The translations under genes were made by a program, and so were the position numbers. A stretch of DNA of 46,916 nt from UBA8437 sp003445035 (lineage in GTDB: Bacteria; Planctomycetota; Planctomycetia; Planctomycetales; Planctomycetaceae). The stretch is from NCBI GenBank assembly GCA_937901285.1, contig CALCHI010000571.1, positions 1 to 46,916 of the forward strand, read 5' to 3'. Below, one piece after another: positions 24,443 through 32,400 of this stretch. Under the pieces are notes generated by a model. That model was not told where the DNA came from and did not search any database. It saw only the letters and a program-made list of their open reading frames with translations. Every line of letters starts with the position of its first letter. Within the stretch, counting starts at the first letter, position 1.

Positions 24443-25951
24443 TCAGCGGCCCAGTGCCGTGGCGAACGCCGCTTCCAGATCGTCGTAGGCTTCCAGGCCC
24501 GTCGAGACACGGACCAGGTGCCGGGAGACTCCACACGATTCGGCCCAGTCCAGTTCGTGGTAGTGGGCCAGGATCGTGAACGGGCAGGCCAGCGTGTAGT
24601 TGGTTCCCAGGTTGGGACCCTTGTCGACGGCCAGTGCGTCGTAGAACGCCGCGGCGGTCTGTTCGGCATCGGCCAACAGCACCGAGAACAGGGGGCCGCG
24701 AGATCCGTCGGGGCGGCGGAACGCGTCGTAGCGGGATGCGTGATCTCCGTCGCCGACGGGGTTCTGGTCGTCGGGGTAGTAGACGGTGGCCACCTCCGGC
24801 TGTTGCCTCAGGAAGGCGACCAGTCGACGGGCGTTTTCGCAGGTCACCGGAAGCCGTTCGGCGTAGTCGCGGGAATTGCGTTCGAGCACCGCTGCGTCGG
24901 CGGCGTAGAGTCCGGCGGGTGGGGACGCGGTGAGCGCGGCGGCCAGCCGGTCGGCGAACCGGCTCGAGGGATTGACCACGATCGAGCCTGCCGTGACGTC
25001 TCCGACCCCCGAAAACGACTTTGTCAGGCTGCTGCACACCGCGTCGGCGACCGACAGAACGTCGACGTTGCCGAACCCGGAAATCGTCTCGTCGACGACC
25101 AGGGGGACGGAGTGGGCCTGGCAGAGTTCGGCCAGCCTGCCCAGGTCGGGCACCGCCAGCAGCGGGTTACTGGGGAATTCGGTGAAGATCCCGCTGACCG
25201 TCCGACCGTTCTCGAGTGCCTCCTGAAGCTGGTCCAACTCGGCCCGGTCTCCACGGGGGAGGAACCAGCAGCCCGATGATCCGCACAGTTGCTGGACCTT
25301 CAACGCATCGACGTAAGGGAACCCGAACTGCACGCTGTCGTGTCCGGGTTGGAGTTGGTCGATTGCCCGGTGGATTGCTGCAAAAGCGCTCATGCCGCAG
25401 GAGGCCAGCCAGGTACGGTCCGTGGGGGCGCCGGCCAGGGAGGCCACCCGGGAGACGATCTGCTCCAGGGCCTCGTCGGCTGGCTCGGCCACGTGTCCGG
25501 CCAGCAGGTCTTCCGCCTGCCTCGACGAGATGCCTTCGCCGATGTGCTGCCATCCGTCCTGGGCCACCCGGGCGTGTTCGGCCGGGAAGACCACCGCGTG
25601 CGTTTCAGTGTGGCCGTTGTCCCAGGCGGCATTGGCCAATGGGACTACGCCGGTCACATCGGCATCGAGCCGTCGGTCGATGAACCCGGCGGCTCGATCG
25701 GCGGCCGCCGCAGTGGGAAACACCAGGCAGTCCTGCCCGGGTCCGGCCGCCCGCTCGCCCACCCACACGAACAGGTCGCGGCAGAAGCGGTTGTAAACGA
25801 ACCGCGGGTATCCGGTGGTCAGCTTCTCCTTGACCCGTGGCTCGCCCTCCTCGTAACCGATGTTGTCGGCCCACGTCGGTAGACAGGCCGAGACCGCATG
25901 CGGGCTGTCGGGGATCGGTCGGCCGAGATCGGAGGGGAGATGCAGAGGCAT
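24443..25951 (-). CDS. Cystathionine gamma-synthase of the fungal (Str2/Met-7) type
   Basis: A 502-residue PLP enzyme of the Cys/Met-metabolism family. Its N-terminus (IPDSPHAVSACLPTWADNIGYEEGE) and LTTGYPRFVYN match the fungal cystathionine gamma-synthase subfamily, not the shorter (about 380-residue) bacterial MetB. The core has TWLASCGMSAFAAIHRAI, FTEFPSNPLL, LVVDETISGFGNVDVL and the PLP-lysine motif SLTKSFSGVGDVTAGSIVVNP; the C-terminal domain ends GVSRHLVRVSTGLEAYDDL. The expected reaction is condensation of an activated homoserine with cysteine to give cystathionine. It converges on cysK and diverges from the lyase gene (110-nt gap), grouping transsulfuration genes. No Shine-Dalgarno sequence is visible at the ATG. 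Confidence 0.82.
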   Translation of the reverse strand: MPLHLPSDLGRPIPDSPHAVSACLPTWADNIGYEEGEPRVKEKLTTGYPRFVYNRFCRDLFVWVGERAAGPGQDCLVFPTAAAADRAAGFIDRRLDADVTGVVPLANAAWDNGHTETHAVVFPAEHARVAQDGWQHIGEGISSRQAEDLLAGHVAEPADEALEQIVSRVASLAGAPTDRTWLASCGMSAFAAIHRAIDQLQPGHDSVQFGFPYVDALKVQQLCGSSGCWFLPRGDRAELDQLQEALENGRTVSGIFTEFPSNPLLAVPDLGRLAELCQAHSVPLVVDETISGFGNVDVLSVADAVCSSLTKSFSGVGDVTAGSIVVNPSSRFADRLAAALTASPPAGLYAADAAVLERNSRDYAERLPVTCENARRLVAFLRQQPEVATVYYPDDQNPVGDGDHASRYDAFRRPDGSRGPLFSVLLADAEQTAAAFYDALAVDKGPNLGTNYTLACPFTILAHYHELDWAESCGVSRHLVRVSTGLEAYDDLEAAFATALGR

Positions 25952-26061
25952 GGCAGGAGAGGACGGGGGACAAGTTGTGAACCGACTAGGTTAACGAAAC
26001 CGGCGGCGTCGCATAGACTCATTGGTTCTCCGTCTCTCACTCTTCGACTGGAACCGGACCG

Positions 26062-27198
26062 ATGGAATTCCAGACACGCTGTGTCCACGTCGGCGTCGAC
26101 AAGGACCCGGCCTATCTCAGTGCCACCACCCCGATCTATCCCACCTCGACGTTCCGCTGGGACGACCTCGAAAACAACCGCGGGTTCGATTACACCCGCA
26201 GCGGCAATCCGACGCGGAGTGCACTGGAAGAGAACATCGCATCGCTGGAAGGCGGGATCGACTGCCGGGCCACATCGACGGGCATGTCGGCGATCACCGC
26301 CACGACGTATCTCTTCGAGAAGGGCGATCACATCATCGCCGGCAAGGACATCTACGGTGGCACCTACCGCCTGTTTGCCGACATCCTGGCGCACCAGCAC
26401 CTGGAATTCTCCTTTGTCGACATGCTCGACCTCGACGCCCTGCGGGCCGCGGTGCGGCCGGAAACCAAGGGGATCTGGATCGAGACACCCAGCAATCCGC
26501 TGTTGCACGTGACCGACATGGCGGCGGTGTGCCAGGTCGCCGGTGAGGCGGGGGCGATCACGATCGCCGACAACACGTTCTGTTCTCCGTATCTCCAACG
26601 GCCCTTCGAACACGGTGTCGATGTCGTGATGCATTCGACCACCAAGTATCTCAACGGGCACTCTGATGTCGTCGGCGGCTGCGTGGTGACCCGACACGAA
26701 CAGCACGCCGAGCGGATCGGTTACATCACCAACGCACTGGGGTTGGCCTGTTCGCCGTTCGACGCGTGGCTGGTTCTGCGGGGGATCAAGACGCTCGGGC
26801 CGCGGATGGAGGCTCACCAGCGTGCGGCCCAGGCGGTGGCCGAAATGCTCGAGGCTCATGCCGGTGTGACGAAGGTCTTTTATCCCGGCCTGCCCGGAGA
26901 CCCCGGCCATGAAGTGGCCAGCCGACAGCAGGACGGGTTCGGAGCGATGTTGAGTTTTGAGGTCGACGGTGGGCGGGAGGCGGTCGATCGGGTGCTGGCC
27001 CGGACCAGTCTGTTCCAACTGGCCGAATCGCTGGGCGGGGTCGAGTCACTGATCTCGTATCCCGAGACGATGAGCCACGCGTCGATGGACGAGCCGGCCC
27101 GGAGGGCGGCGGGAATCACCGACGGCACGCTGCGGGTCAGTTGTGGCATCGAGCATCCCGACGACCTCTGTGCCGACCTCGCCGACGCGCTGGCCTGA
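26062..27198 (+). CDS. Cystathionine beta/gamma-lyase or synthase-type PLP enzyme (Cys/Met metabolism)
   Basis: A 378-residue PLP enzyme of the MetB/MetC/CGL family. Motifs: PIYPTSTFRWDDL, YTRSGNPTRSALEENIASLE, ATSTGMSAITATTYLF, the nucleotide-stacking region IWIETPSNPLLHVTD, IADNTFCSPYLQRPFEHG, and the PLP lysine in MHSTTKYLNGHSDVVGG. The C-terminal domain carries SLGGVESLISYPETMSHASM and ITDGTLRVSCGIEH. The family interconverts cystathionine, cysteine and homocysteine; sequence alone does not separate lyase from synthase. Because a cystathionine gamma-synthase is encoded next door, lyase activity is the more economical guess. Confidence 0.9.
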   Translation: MEFQTRCVHVGVDKDPAYLSATTPIYPTSTFRWDDLENNRGFDYTRSGNPTRSALEENIASLEGGIDCRATSTGMSAITATTYLFEKGDHIIAGKDIYGGTYRLFADILAHQHLEFSFVDMLDLDALRAAVRPETKGIWIETPSNPLLHVTDMAAVCQVAGEAGAITIADNTFCSPYLQRPFEHGVDVVMHSTTKYLNGHSDVVGGCVVTRHEQHAERIGYITNALGLACSPFDAWLVLRGIKTLGPRMEAHQRAAQAVAEMLEAHAGVTKVFYPGLPGDPGHEVASRQQDGFGAMLSFEVDGGREAVDRVLARTSLFQLAESLGGVESLISYPETMSHASMDEPARRAAGITDGTLRVSCGIEHPDDLCADLADALA

Positions 27199-27305
27199 TC
27201 TCCCGTTTGTGTTCGCGGTCCCCCACGCGGTACTCTATCCCGGCAGCCCGGCGACCGGGCCGTACCCGACTTTGTCTGATTCCTCAACTCCTGGAGACTT
27301 CCGCC

Positions 27306-27845
27306 ATGAAATTCCTGGCCCTGTTGGCCGCCGGAGCGTTGCTGGCCCTGGCCGTCGAATCGGCCTCGGCCGCCGCCCCGACGCTCAAGAAAGGCGATGC
27401 CGCCCCTGGCTTCACGCTCAAGGGCAGCGATGGCAAGACCTACAAACTGTCCCAGTTCAAGGGCAAGAAGGCCGTGGTGATCGCGTGGTTCCCCAAGGCC
27501 TTCACCGGTGGCTGAACCAAGCAGTGTCAGTCGTTCGGTTCGAACGGCAAAGCGCTGAAGAAGTTCAACGTTGCCTACTTCACCGCCAGTTGTGATCCGG
27601 TCAAACAGAACACCGATTTCGCCAAGTCACTCGAGGTCGACTACCCGATCCTCAGTGATCCCGGCAAGAAGGTGGCCCGGGCCTACGGCGTGGTCACTGA
27701 CAAGCGAGCGGTCCCGTTCCGTTGGACCTTCTACATCGGCAAGGACGGCAAGATCCTGAAGGTCGATCGCAAGGTCAAGGCGGCCACCGATGGTGCCACC
27801 GCTGCGGCGACCCTGAAGGCGCTGGGGGTCGAAGCGGCCAAGTAG
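27306..27845 (+). CDS. Secreted peroxiredoxin, predicted selenoprotein (Sec at in-frame TGA 27513-27515)
   Basis: A predicted 179-residue AhpC/TSA-type peroxiredoxin read through one TGA as selenocysteine (residue 70). A signal peptide (FLALLAAGALLALAVESASA) precedes GDAAPGFTLKGSDGKTYKL and VIAWFPKAFTGG-Sec-TKQCQSF. Sec thus occupies the peroxidatic cysteine position (BCP-type PxxFTxGC), with a possible resolving Cys at +4. Downstream, in the same frame, are the family's AYFTASCDPVKQNTDFAKSL, YPILSDPGKKVARAYGV and RWTFYIGKDGKIL, ending at TAG. A SECIS-like hairpin follows the TGA. Role: peroxide reduction outside the cytoplasm. GGAG lies about 9 nt before the ATG. If Sec is not inserted, the product is a useless 69-residue fragment. 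Confidence 0.88.
27530..27548 (+). promoter_or_regulatory. SECIS-like hairpin of the peroxiredoxin gene
   Basis: GTCGTTCG-GTT-CGAACGGC folds into an 8-bp stem (27530-27537 with 27541-27548, one G-U pair); opening the top pair gives an apical GGTTC loop. GGT begins 22 nt after the TGA. Bacterial SECIS elements present a GGU in a small apical loop at nearly this distance (19-21 nt in E. coli fdhF, as I recall it). Confidence 0.7.
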
Positions 27846-27884
27846 CCAGGCCGATTTTTCTGACGTTGTGACGCTGAAACCCAG

Positions 27885-27925
27885 ACCATCGGTCACTGAC
27901 TTTGTGTCGGTGATCGGTGGTTTTT
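27885..27925 (+). terminator. Rho-independent terminator between the two selenoprotein genes
   Basis: A 15-bp stem with three G-U pairs (27885-27899 with 27907-27921), a 7-nt loop CTTTGTG and a T-run (27921-27925). It lies 40 nt past the peroxiredoxin stop and separates the two transcription units. Confidence 0.8.
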
Positions 27926-27948
27926 GTGTGTTCTGGGGGTGCGGTCTC

Positions 27949-27978
27949 TCGACAAGCACTCCCGAATCTGCGTATGAT
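27949..27978 (+). promoter_or_regulatory. Sigma70-type promoter for the second selenoprotein gene
   Basis: TCGACA (27949-27954) and TATGAT (27973-27978), each one mismatch from consensus, are 18 nt apart. Expected start near 27985, about 55 nt before the ATG at 28041. It lies just after the terminator, so the gene appears independently transcribed. Confidence 0.6.
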
Positions 27979-28040
27979 CACCGCAAGCGGCAGCTAAGGG
28001 GTTGCCGGGTCCCGTTTTAGGCACGATGGAGGAACGACGG

Positions 28041-28592
28041 ATGAACCGTATGCTGGTTTCGTCTGCTGCGTTGTTGATCGTGGCGGCGGCCGTTTCGGAA
28101 GCAGCAGATGTGAAATCCGGGTTGCGTCCCGGACAGGGTGTCCAGGCGTTCAACGTCCAGGATATCACTGGCCCGTTCAAGGGCAAAAAACTCTGCTATC
28201 GCTGACGCTATGGCAACCGTCCGACGGTCGGCATTTTTACACGCACGATCACGGACAACTTGGCCGGTCTGGTCAAGCAAGTCGATGCAGCAGTTGGCAA
28301 GAACAAGAAGAGTCAGTTGAAGGCGTTCGTCGTCGTCCTCAGTGACGATCCGGATGTCGATGAGCCGAAGCTCAAGGCACTGGCGAAGAAGCTTGCAGTC
28401 AAGAATGTGCCGCTGACCATCTTTGATGGCATCAGTGGTCCTCCCACCTACAAGATCAACAAGGGCGCGGAAACGACCGTGCTCATGTGGAAGCGTGGGC
28501 GGGTGGCGTCGAACAAGGGCTTTGAAAAGGGCAAGCTGAACAAAGCTGCTCTGAAAGCCGTTGCTGGCGACACGAAGGTGCTGGTTCAGTAA
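28041..28592 (+). CDS. Secreted redox protein, predicted selenoprotein with CxxU motif (TGA 28203-28205)
   Basis: A predicted 183-residue exported protein with selenocysteine at residue 55. A signal peptide (MLVSSAALLIVAAAVSEAA) and GGAGG before the ATG mark the start. The motif is GKKLC-YR-Sec-RYGNRPTVGIFTR: Cys52 and Sec55 form CxxU where, as I recall planctomycete relatives, a CxxC occurs. The remaining sequence has a thioredoxin-like alternation (KAFVVVLSDDPDVDEPKLKA, VPLTIFDGISGPPTYKIN, AETTVLMWKRGRVASN), suggesting a thioredoxin-fold oxidoreductase. The frame is open on both sides of the TGA and ends TAA just before a terminator. Function is unknown; a thiol/selenol redox role is inferred from the motif. 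It follows a Sec-peroxiredoxin gene and might reduce it. Confidence 0.85.
28216..28231 (+). promoter_or_regulatory. SECIS-like hairpin of the CxxU gene
   Basis: Two alternative short stems: CCGA-CGG-TCGG (28221-28231) or ACCGT-CCG-ACGGT (28216-28228). GGT (28226-28228) begins 21 nt after the TGA, almost the same distance as in the upstream selenoprotein gene. The stem is shorter than in the first gene, so this call rests more on position than on structure. Confidence 0.5.
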
Positions 28593-28631
28593 TCGGTCTC
28601 GACCGATTCTGAAGCACACGCGACAAGAAGA

Positions 28632-28666
28632 ACCCGCTCTCCGGTTTGCCGGGGAGCGGGTTTTTT
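28632..28666 (+). terminator. Rho-independent terminator after the CxxU selenoprotein gene
   Basis: A 13-bp stem (ACCCGCTCTCCGG at 28632-28644 with CCGGGGAGCGGGT at 28649-28661, one G-U pair), a 4-nt loop and six T (28661-28666). Confidence 0.93.
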
Positions 28667-28684
28667 CGTTGTCGCCGCCAGGCT

Positions 28685-29380
28685 CTAGACGGTGACCAGC
28701 GATCCGATCGCCGCCTCGACATCGACCACGTCGGCGAAGCGGGCCTGGATGTCAAAGAGAGTGAAGAGGTGTGCCGCCGCTGCACGATCCCCACAGCAGT
28801 CGCCCACCAGCACCGGCTTCAATCTCAGGCTCTTCGCATCCGTCGCTGTGGCGCGGATGCAGGCACTGGTGCTGCAGCCGGTGATCAGCACGCTGTCGCA
28901 CTGCTGGCTGATCAGGTAGCCGGCCAGGTGCGTGCCCGCAAAGGCGCTGGCACTTTCCTTTTCGATCACCAGGTCCTCGGCACGGGGCTCGAGCCGGTCA
29001 TCGATCCGGCAGGCGTGTTCGTCCCAGGCACGGAACCCGTCAGAGACATCGGCAGCCGACTTGAACATCTGGTCGGCCGTGCGCGGCCGCCAGGGACTGG
29101 TGGTGTAGACAATCGGTGTTCCCTGTTCCCGACCGGCGGCCAGCAGCTTCGCGGTGTTTTCGACCGGTGTGTCCAGGCGTCGGCTGCCTCCCGCGTACGC
29201 CTCGTCGGTCCAGCCGTTGGCGAAGTCGACGACGAGGATTGCCGGACGCCGGCCGAAACCGAACCGGTCCTGGAAAATGCCTCGTGATCGGTAGTAGGCG
29301 TCAATCGTTTCCATCGCTGCCTCGAGTTGTTGGGCAGCCACGAGGTCGGTGTTGGTTTCGGCCAGGTCGATGGTGGTCAT
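28685..29380 (-). CDS. Isochorismatase family cysteine hydrolase
   Basis: A 231-residue hydrolase of the isochorismatase-like superfamily, possibly nearer the N-carbamoylsarcosine amidase branch. The catalytic triad is visible: Asp in ILVVDFANGW, Lys in VIEKESASAF and Cys in ITGCSTSACIRATATDA (followed by the typical GDCCGDRAAAAH). There is no signal peptide, so it acts in the cytoplasm. Members hydrolyse amides or vinyl ethers of small metabolites; the substrate is not evident from the neighbours. The ATG at 29380 fits the family length; an upstream start adds only a nonconserved leader. It diverges from the large propeller gene and converges on the selenoprotein terminator. Confidence 0.9.
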   Translation of the reverse strand: MTTIDLAETNTDLVAAQQLEAAMETIDAYYRSRGIFQDRFGFGRRPAILVVDFANGWTDEAYAGGSRRLDTPVENTAKLLAAGREQGTPIVYTTSPWRPRTADQMFKSAADVSDGFRAWDEHACRIDDRLEPRAEDLVIEKESASAFAGTHLAGYLISQQCDSVLITGCSTSACIRATATDAKSLRLKPVLVGDCCGDRAAAAHLFTLFDIQARFADVVDVEAAIGSLVTV

Positions 29381-29495
29381 GGTGGGTCGGTTCCCTGGGG
29401 CGTGAAAAGTGAATGCGGTGTGCAATAGTGACGAGATCGATTATTCTCGGCTTCAGAGACCCGGTCAAACAGACGTCCCTCTGCGGACCCGGCCC

Positions 29496-32400
29496 GTGAA
29501 TCGCTCGAGACGAACACCGGAGGTGCTGGCGGTGGCCCTGGCCACCCTGTTCATGCACGTCGTCTCCTCTCGCCTGCCCGCGCAGGTGGTGATCCAGGTT
29601 GCCCCGCGGCCGGCTGTCCGGCTCCAGCGCCGGGCCGAACGTCCGTCCCGGATGTTGCACGTCACCAACCGACGGTTGGCCCAGCGGTTGCTGAAGGCCC
29701 GCGAGTTGCTGGAGCAGAAGCAGTTGCAGTCGGCCGTACGGATGTTGCAGAGCGTGATCGTTCACCCCGAAGACGTGTTCTTTCGGGAATCGGGTCCTGA
29801 CGGAGATGACGATCCCGCAGTCCCCTTCCGCAGTCTCAAGTTGGCCGCTGCGGAAATGCTCGTGCAGATCGGTGCCGAGGGCCGCAAGGCCTACGAACTC
29901 GAGTACGGGGTCACGGCCCGCCGGCTTCTGGAGAAGGCTCGAGACGTCGGTGGCAGCGAACTGCTCGAGGAAGTCGCTCGCAAGTTTTTCCATTCGCGGG
30001 CTGGTCGCGAGGCCGCCTACGCCCTGGGGAACCAGTCGCTGGATCGTGGCCAGACGTTGATGGCGGCGATGCGGTATGAACAACTCAGGAAATCTGGTGC
30101 GTCCGAACTGGAACCTCTGCTTTCCATCCGCACCACCCTGGCGTGGGCGAGGTTGGGGCAGCCGGTGCGGGCCGCGGAGGTCCTGCTGGCGATATCCCCG
30201 GCCGATCGCTCGAAGCTGGCCGCCCGTGAGGGCGGATTGGCAGCCGCCCTGTCACAGCGGACCAGGGATGGGATGGTGCGATCACTGGCCCGGCTTTCCG
30301 AGAAGGCGATCACCGGGGATGGCCAGGTTGTGGGGAACTGGTTGGCCTGGCGCGGCCGCCACGATCGGCTGTCGCCGGCCGCACCGGCCGTGCCCGCAGC
30401 GGTTCCCGAGTGGTCGTTCCCGACCTTCCAACGGGAGCTCGATGATCCGAAACGGCAGGGCAGGATCCAGGAGGTGCTCGGAGAACTGGGCGAGCTGGAG
30501 TCGGCCGAGCGGGCCCGCGACGGGCTGCTGTTGCCGGCCGTTGATCCTCTGGTCGTCGGCGATGTTGCCGTCTTTCGCAGCCTGTTCGACATCAAGGCGG
30601 TTCACCTGCCGACCGGGAGGCATCTGTGGGACAGCATCACCGTGGACCCGGCCTTCGAACGGGTCCTGGATGGTAATGTTCCCAGCTATTCGGTTGGCGG
30701 CCGCAGCATGCGGCAGTCACTCACCCAGTTGTACCTCTCGCAACGCGCGTGGTACGACCGTACGATCGGATCGCTTTCGACCGACGGCCGATTCGTTTTT
30801 GCGGTGGATTGGGTCGGAGTGCTCGGACTGCGGGTTTTCTCTCCCGGCGGTTTCGGACAACCCGACACGTCGGCGGCCTGGATTCCTCGCGACCACAACC
30901 GGTTGTTGGCTTTCGATCTGGCCAGCGAGGGCATGCTGGTCTGGGAACTGGGTGGACCGCGGGGTGAACGCAACAACGCGATCGACGGCACCTTCTTCCT
31001 GGGACCTCCCCTGCCACTGGGTGGACGACTTTATTGCCTGGGCGAGCGTGACGGCGAGATCCGCCTGCTGGCGATCGACCCGAACCGCCCGGGTGGAGAG
31101 ACGTTTGGTGGAGGCGATGTTCCCCTGCGACCCGGTGAAGAGGGGACCGAATGGTCCCAGGGCATTGCCCAGCCGGAGTTCAACGTCCTGACACATCCCG
31201 GTCGGCGGCTTGCCGGGCTCAGCCCCAGCTATTCCGACGGCGTGCTGGTCTGTCCGACCGAGGCGGGGTTGGTCGTTGGTGTTGACGTCGCGCGTCGGCA
31301 GTTGTTGTGGTCGTATTCCTACCGCCCGACCCACAAGAGATTGAACCACAGCCGCCAGCAGGCGATGCGACGGGTGTTGATGTCCAATCGCATCGCCCAA
31401 CTGTCACGAAACGACGGCTGGTTCGATCCCATCCCGATCCTCGCTGATGGCGCCGTGATTCTCACCCCTCGCGATTCGGATCACCTGCACTGCCTGGACC
31501 TGGAAAACGGTCGTCCACGTTGGAGCCGGCCTCGGGGGCAGGCCCAGTTCGTGGCGTCCGTTCATTCGGGGCGTGTCGTGGTCGTTGAACGGGCTCGCGT
31601 TCAGGCGTTCCGGCTCGAGGACGGGCAGTCAGCGTGGTCGATGCCCACGGCGATCCCCAGGCCGACTGGTGTCGGTGTGCGAGTCGGGCGGCTTTATCAC
31701 CTTCCGGTCGAATCCCGTGACACGTCAAGTGGCTCGGCCGAGGGAGCCACACGTCGTGGAGCCATCATCACTATCGATCTCGAGACCGGGCGACTGCTGG
31801 CCCGCACCGAGCTGGCCGACGGCCGGCTGGTGGGGCACCTGGCTGGAGCCGGTGGCCGCCTCCTGGGCCTCTCGCACAATGAGCTGGTCGCATTCGAATC
31901 CGACCGGGCTTTGCAGAAGCGGATTGCCGAGCGATTGGGACGCGACCAGCAGGACGCCGCGGCGTTGGCCCTGCGTGGCCGTCGACGGTTGCACCGGGGC
32001 GAGTACGAACCGGCGGTGGCCGACCTCGCGGCGTCGTTTGATGCCCGTCCCGATCCCGGGGTACGCCGATTGCTGGTGCAGGCACTGCTCGACGGATTGC
32101 GGTTCAATTACTCCCGTTATGCCGACCAGGCCACGCGTCTCGAAAACCTGTTGGTTTCGTCCGATGAACAACTGGCCTTCCGTCGCTTGCGCGCGGCCGG
32201 GTTGTCTCGAACCGGTCGGGTGGTTGAGGCGTTTGACGAGTACCTGAAGCTGCGTCGGCCCGTTGCCAGCTCTTCCGGGCCCCAGGACTCCACCGGGCAG
32301 CAGGCCGACATTGCCAGGCGGGATCGACTGGAAGCGATCGACGAGGACTTGTCGGTGCGACGAATCCGTTGGCTCGCCTCGCGATTGAGCGAGGTCGATG

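Noticed and set aside
27246..27260. GCCCGG-CGA-CCGGGC hairpin upstream of the peroxiredoxin gene as a terminator
   Set aside because: No T-run follows the stem, so it does not meet the criteria; it may be chance in GC-rich sequence.
27306..27515. A stand-alone 69-residue truncated peroxiredoxin, or a pseudogene interrupted by a stop
   Set aside because: The same frame continues with conserved peroxiredoxin sequence to a proper stop, the TGA sits exactly on the catalytic cysteine, a SECIS-like hairpin follows, and the next gene shows the same pattern.
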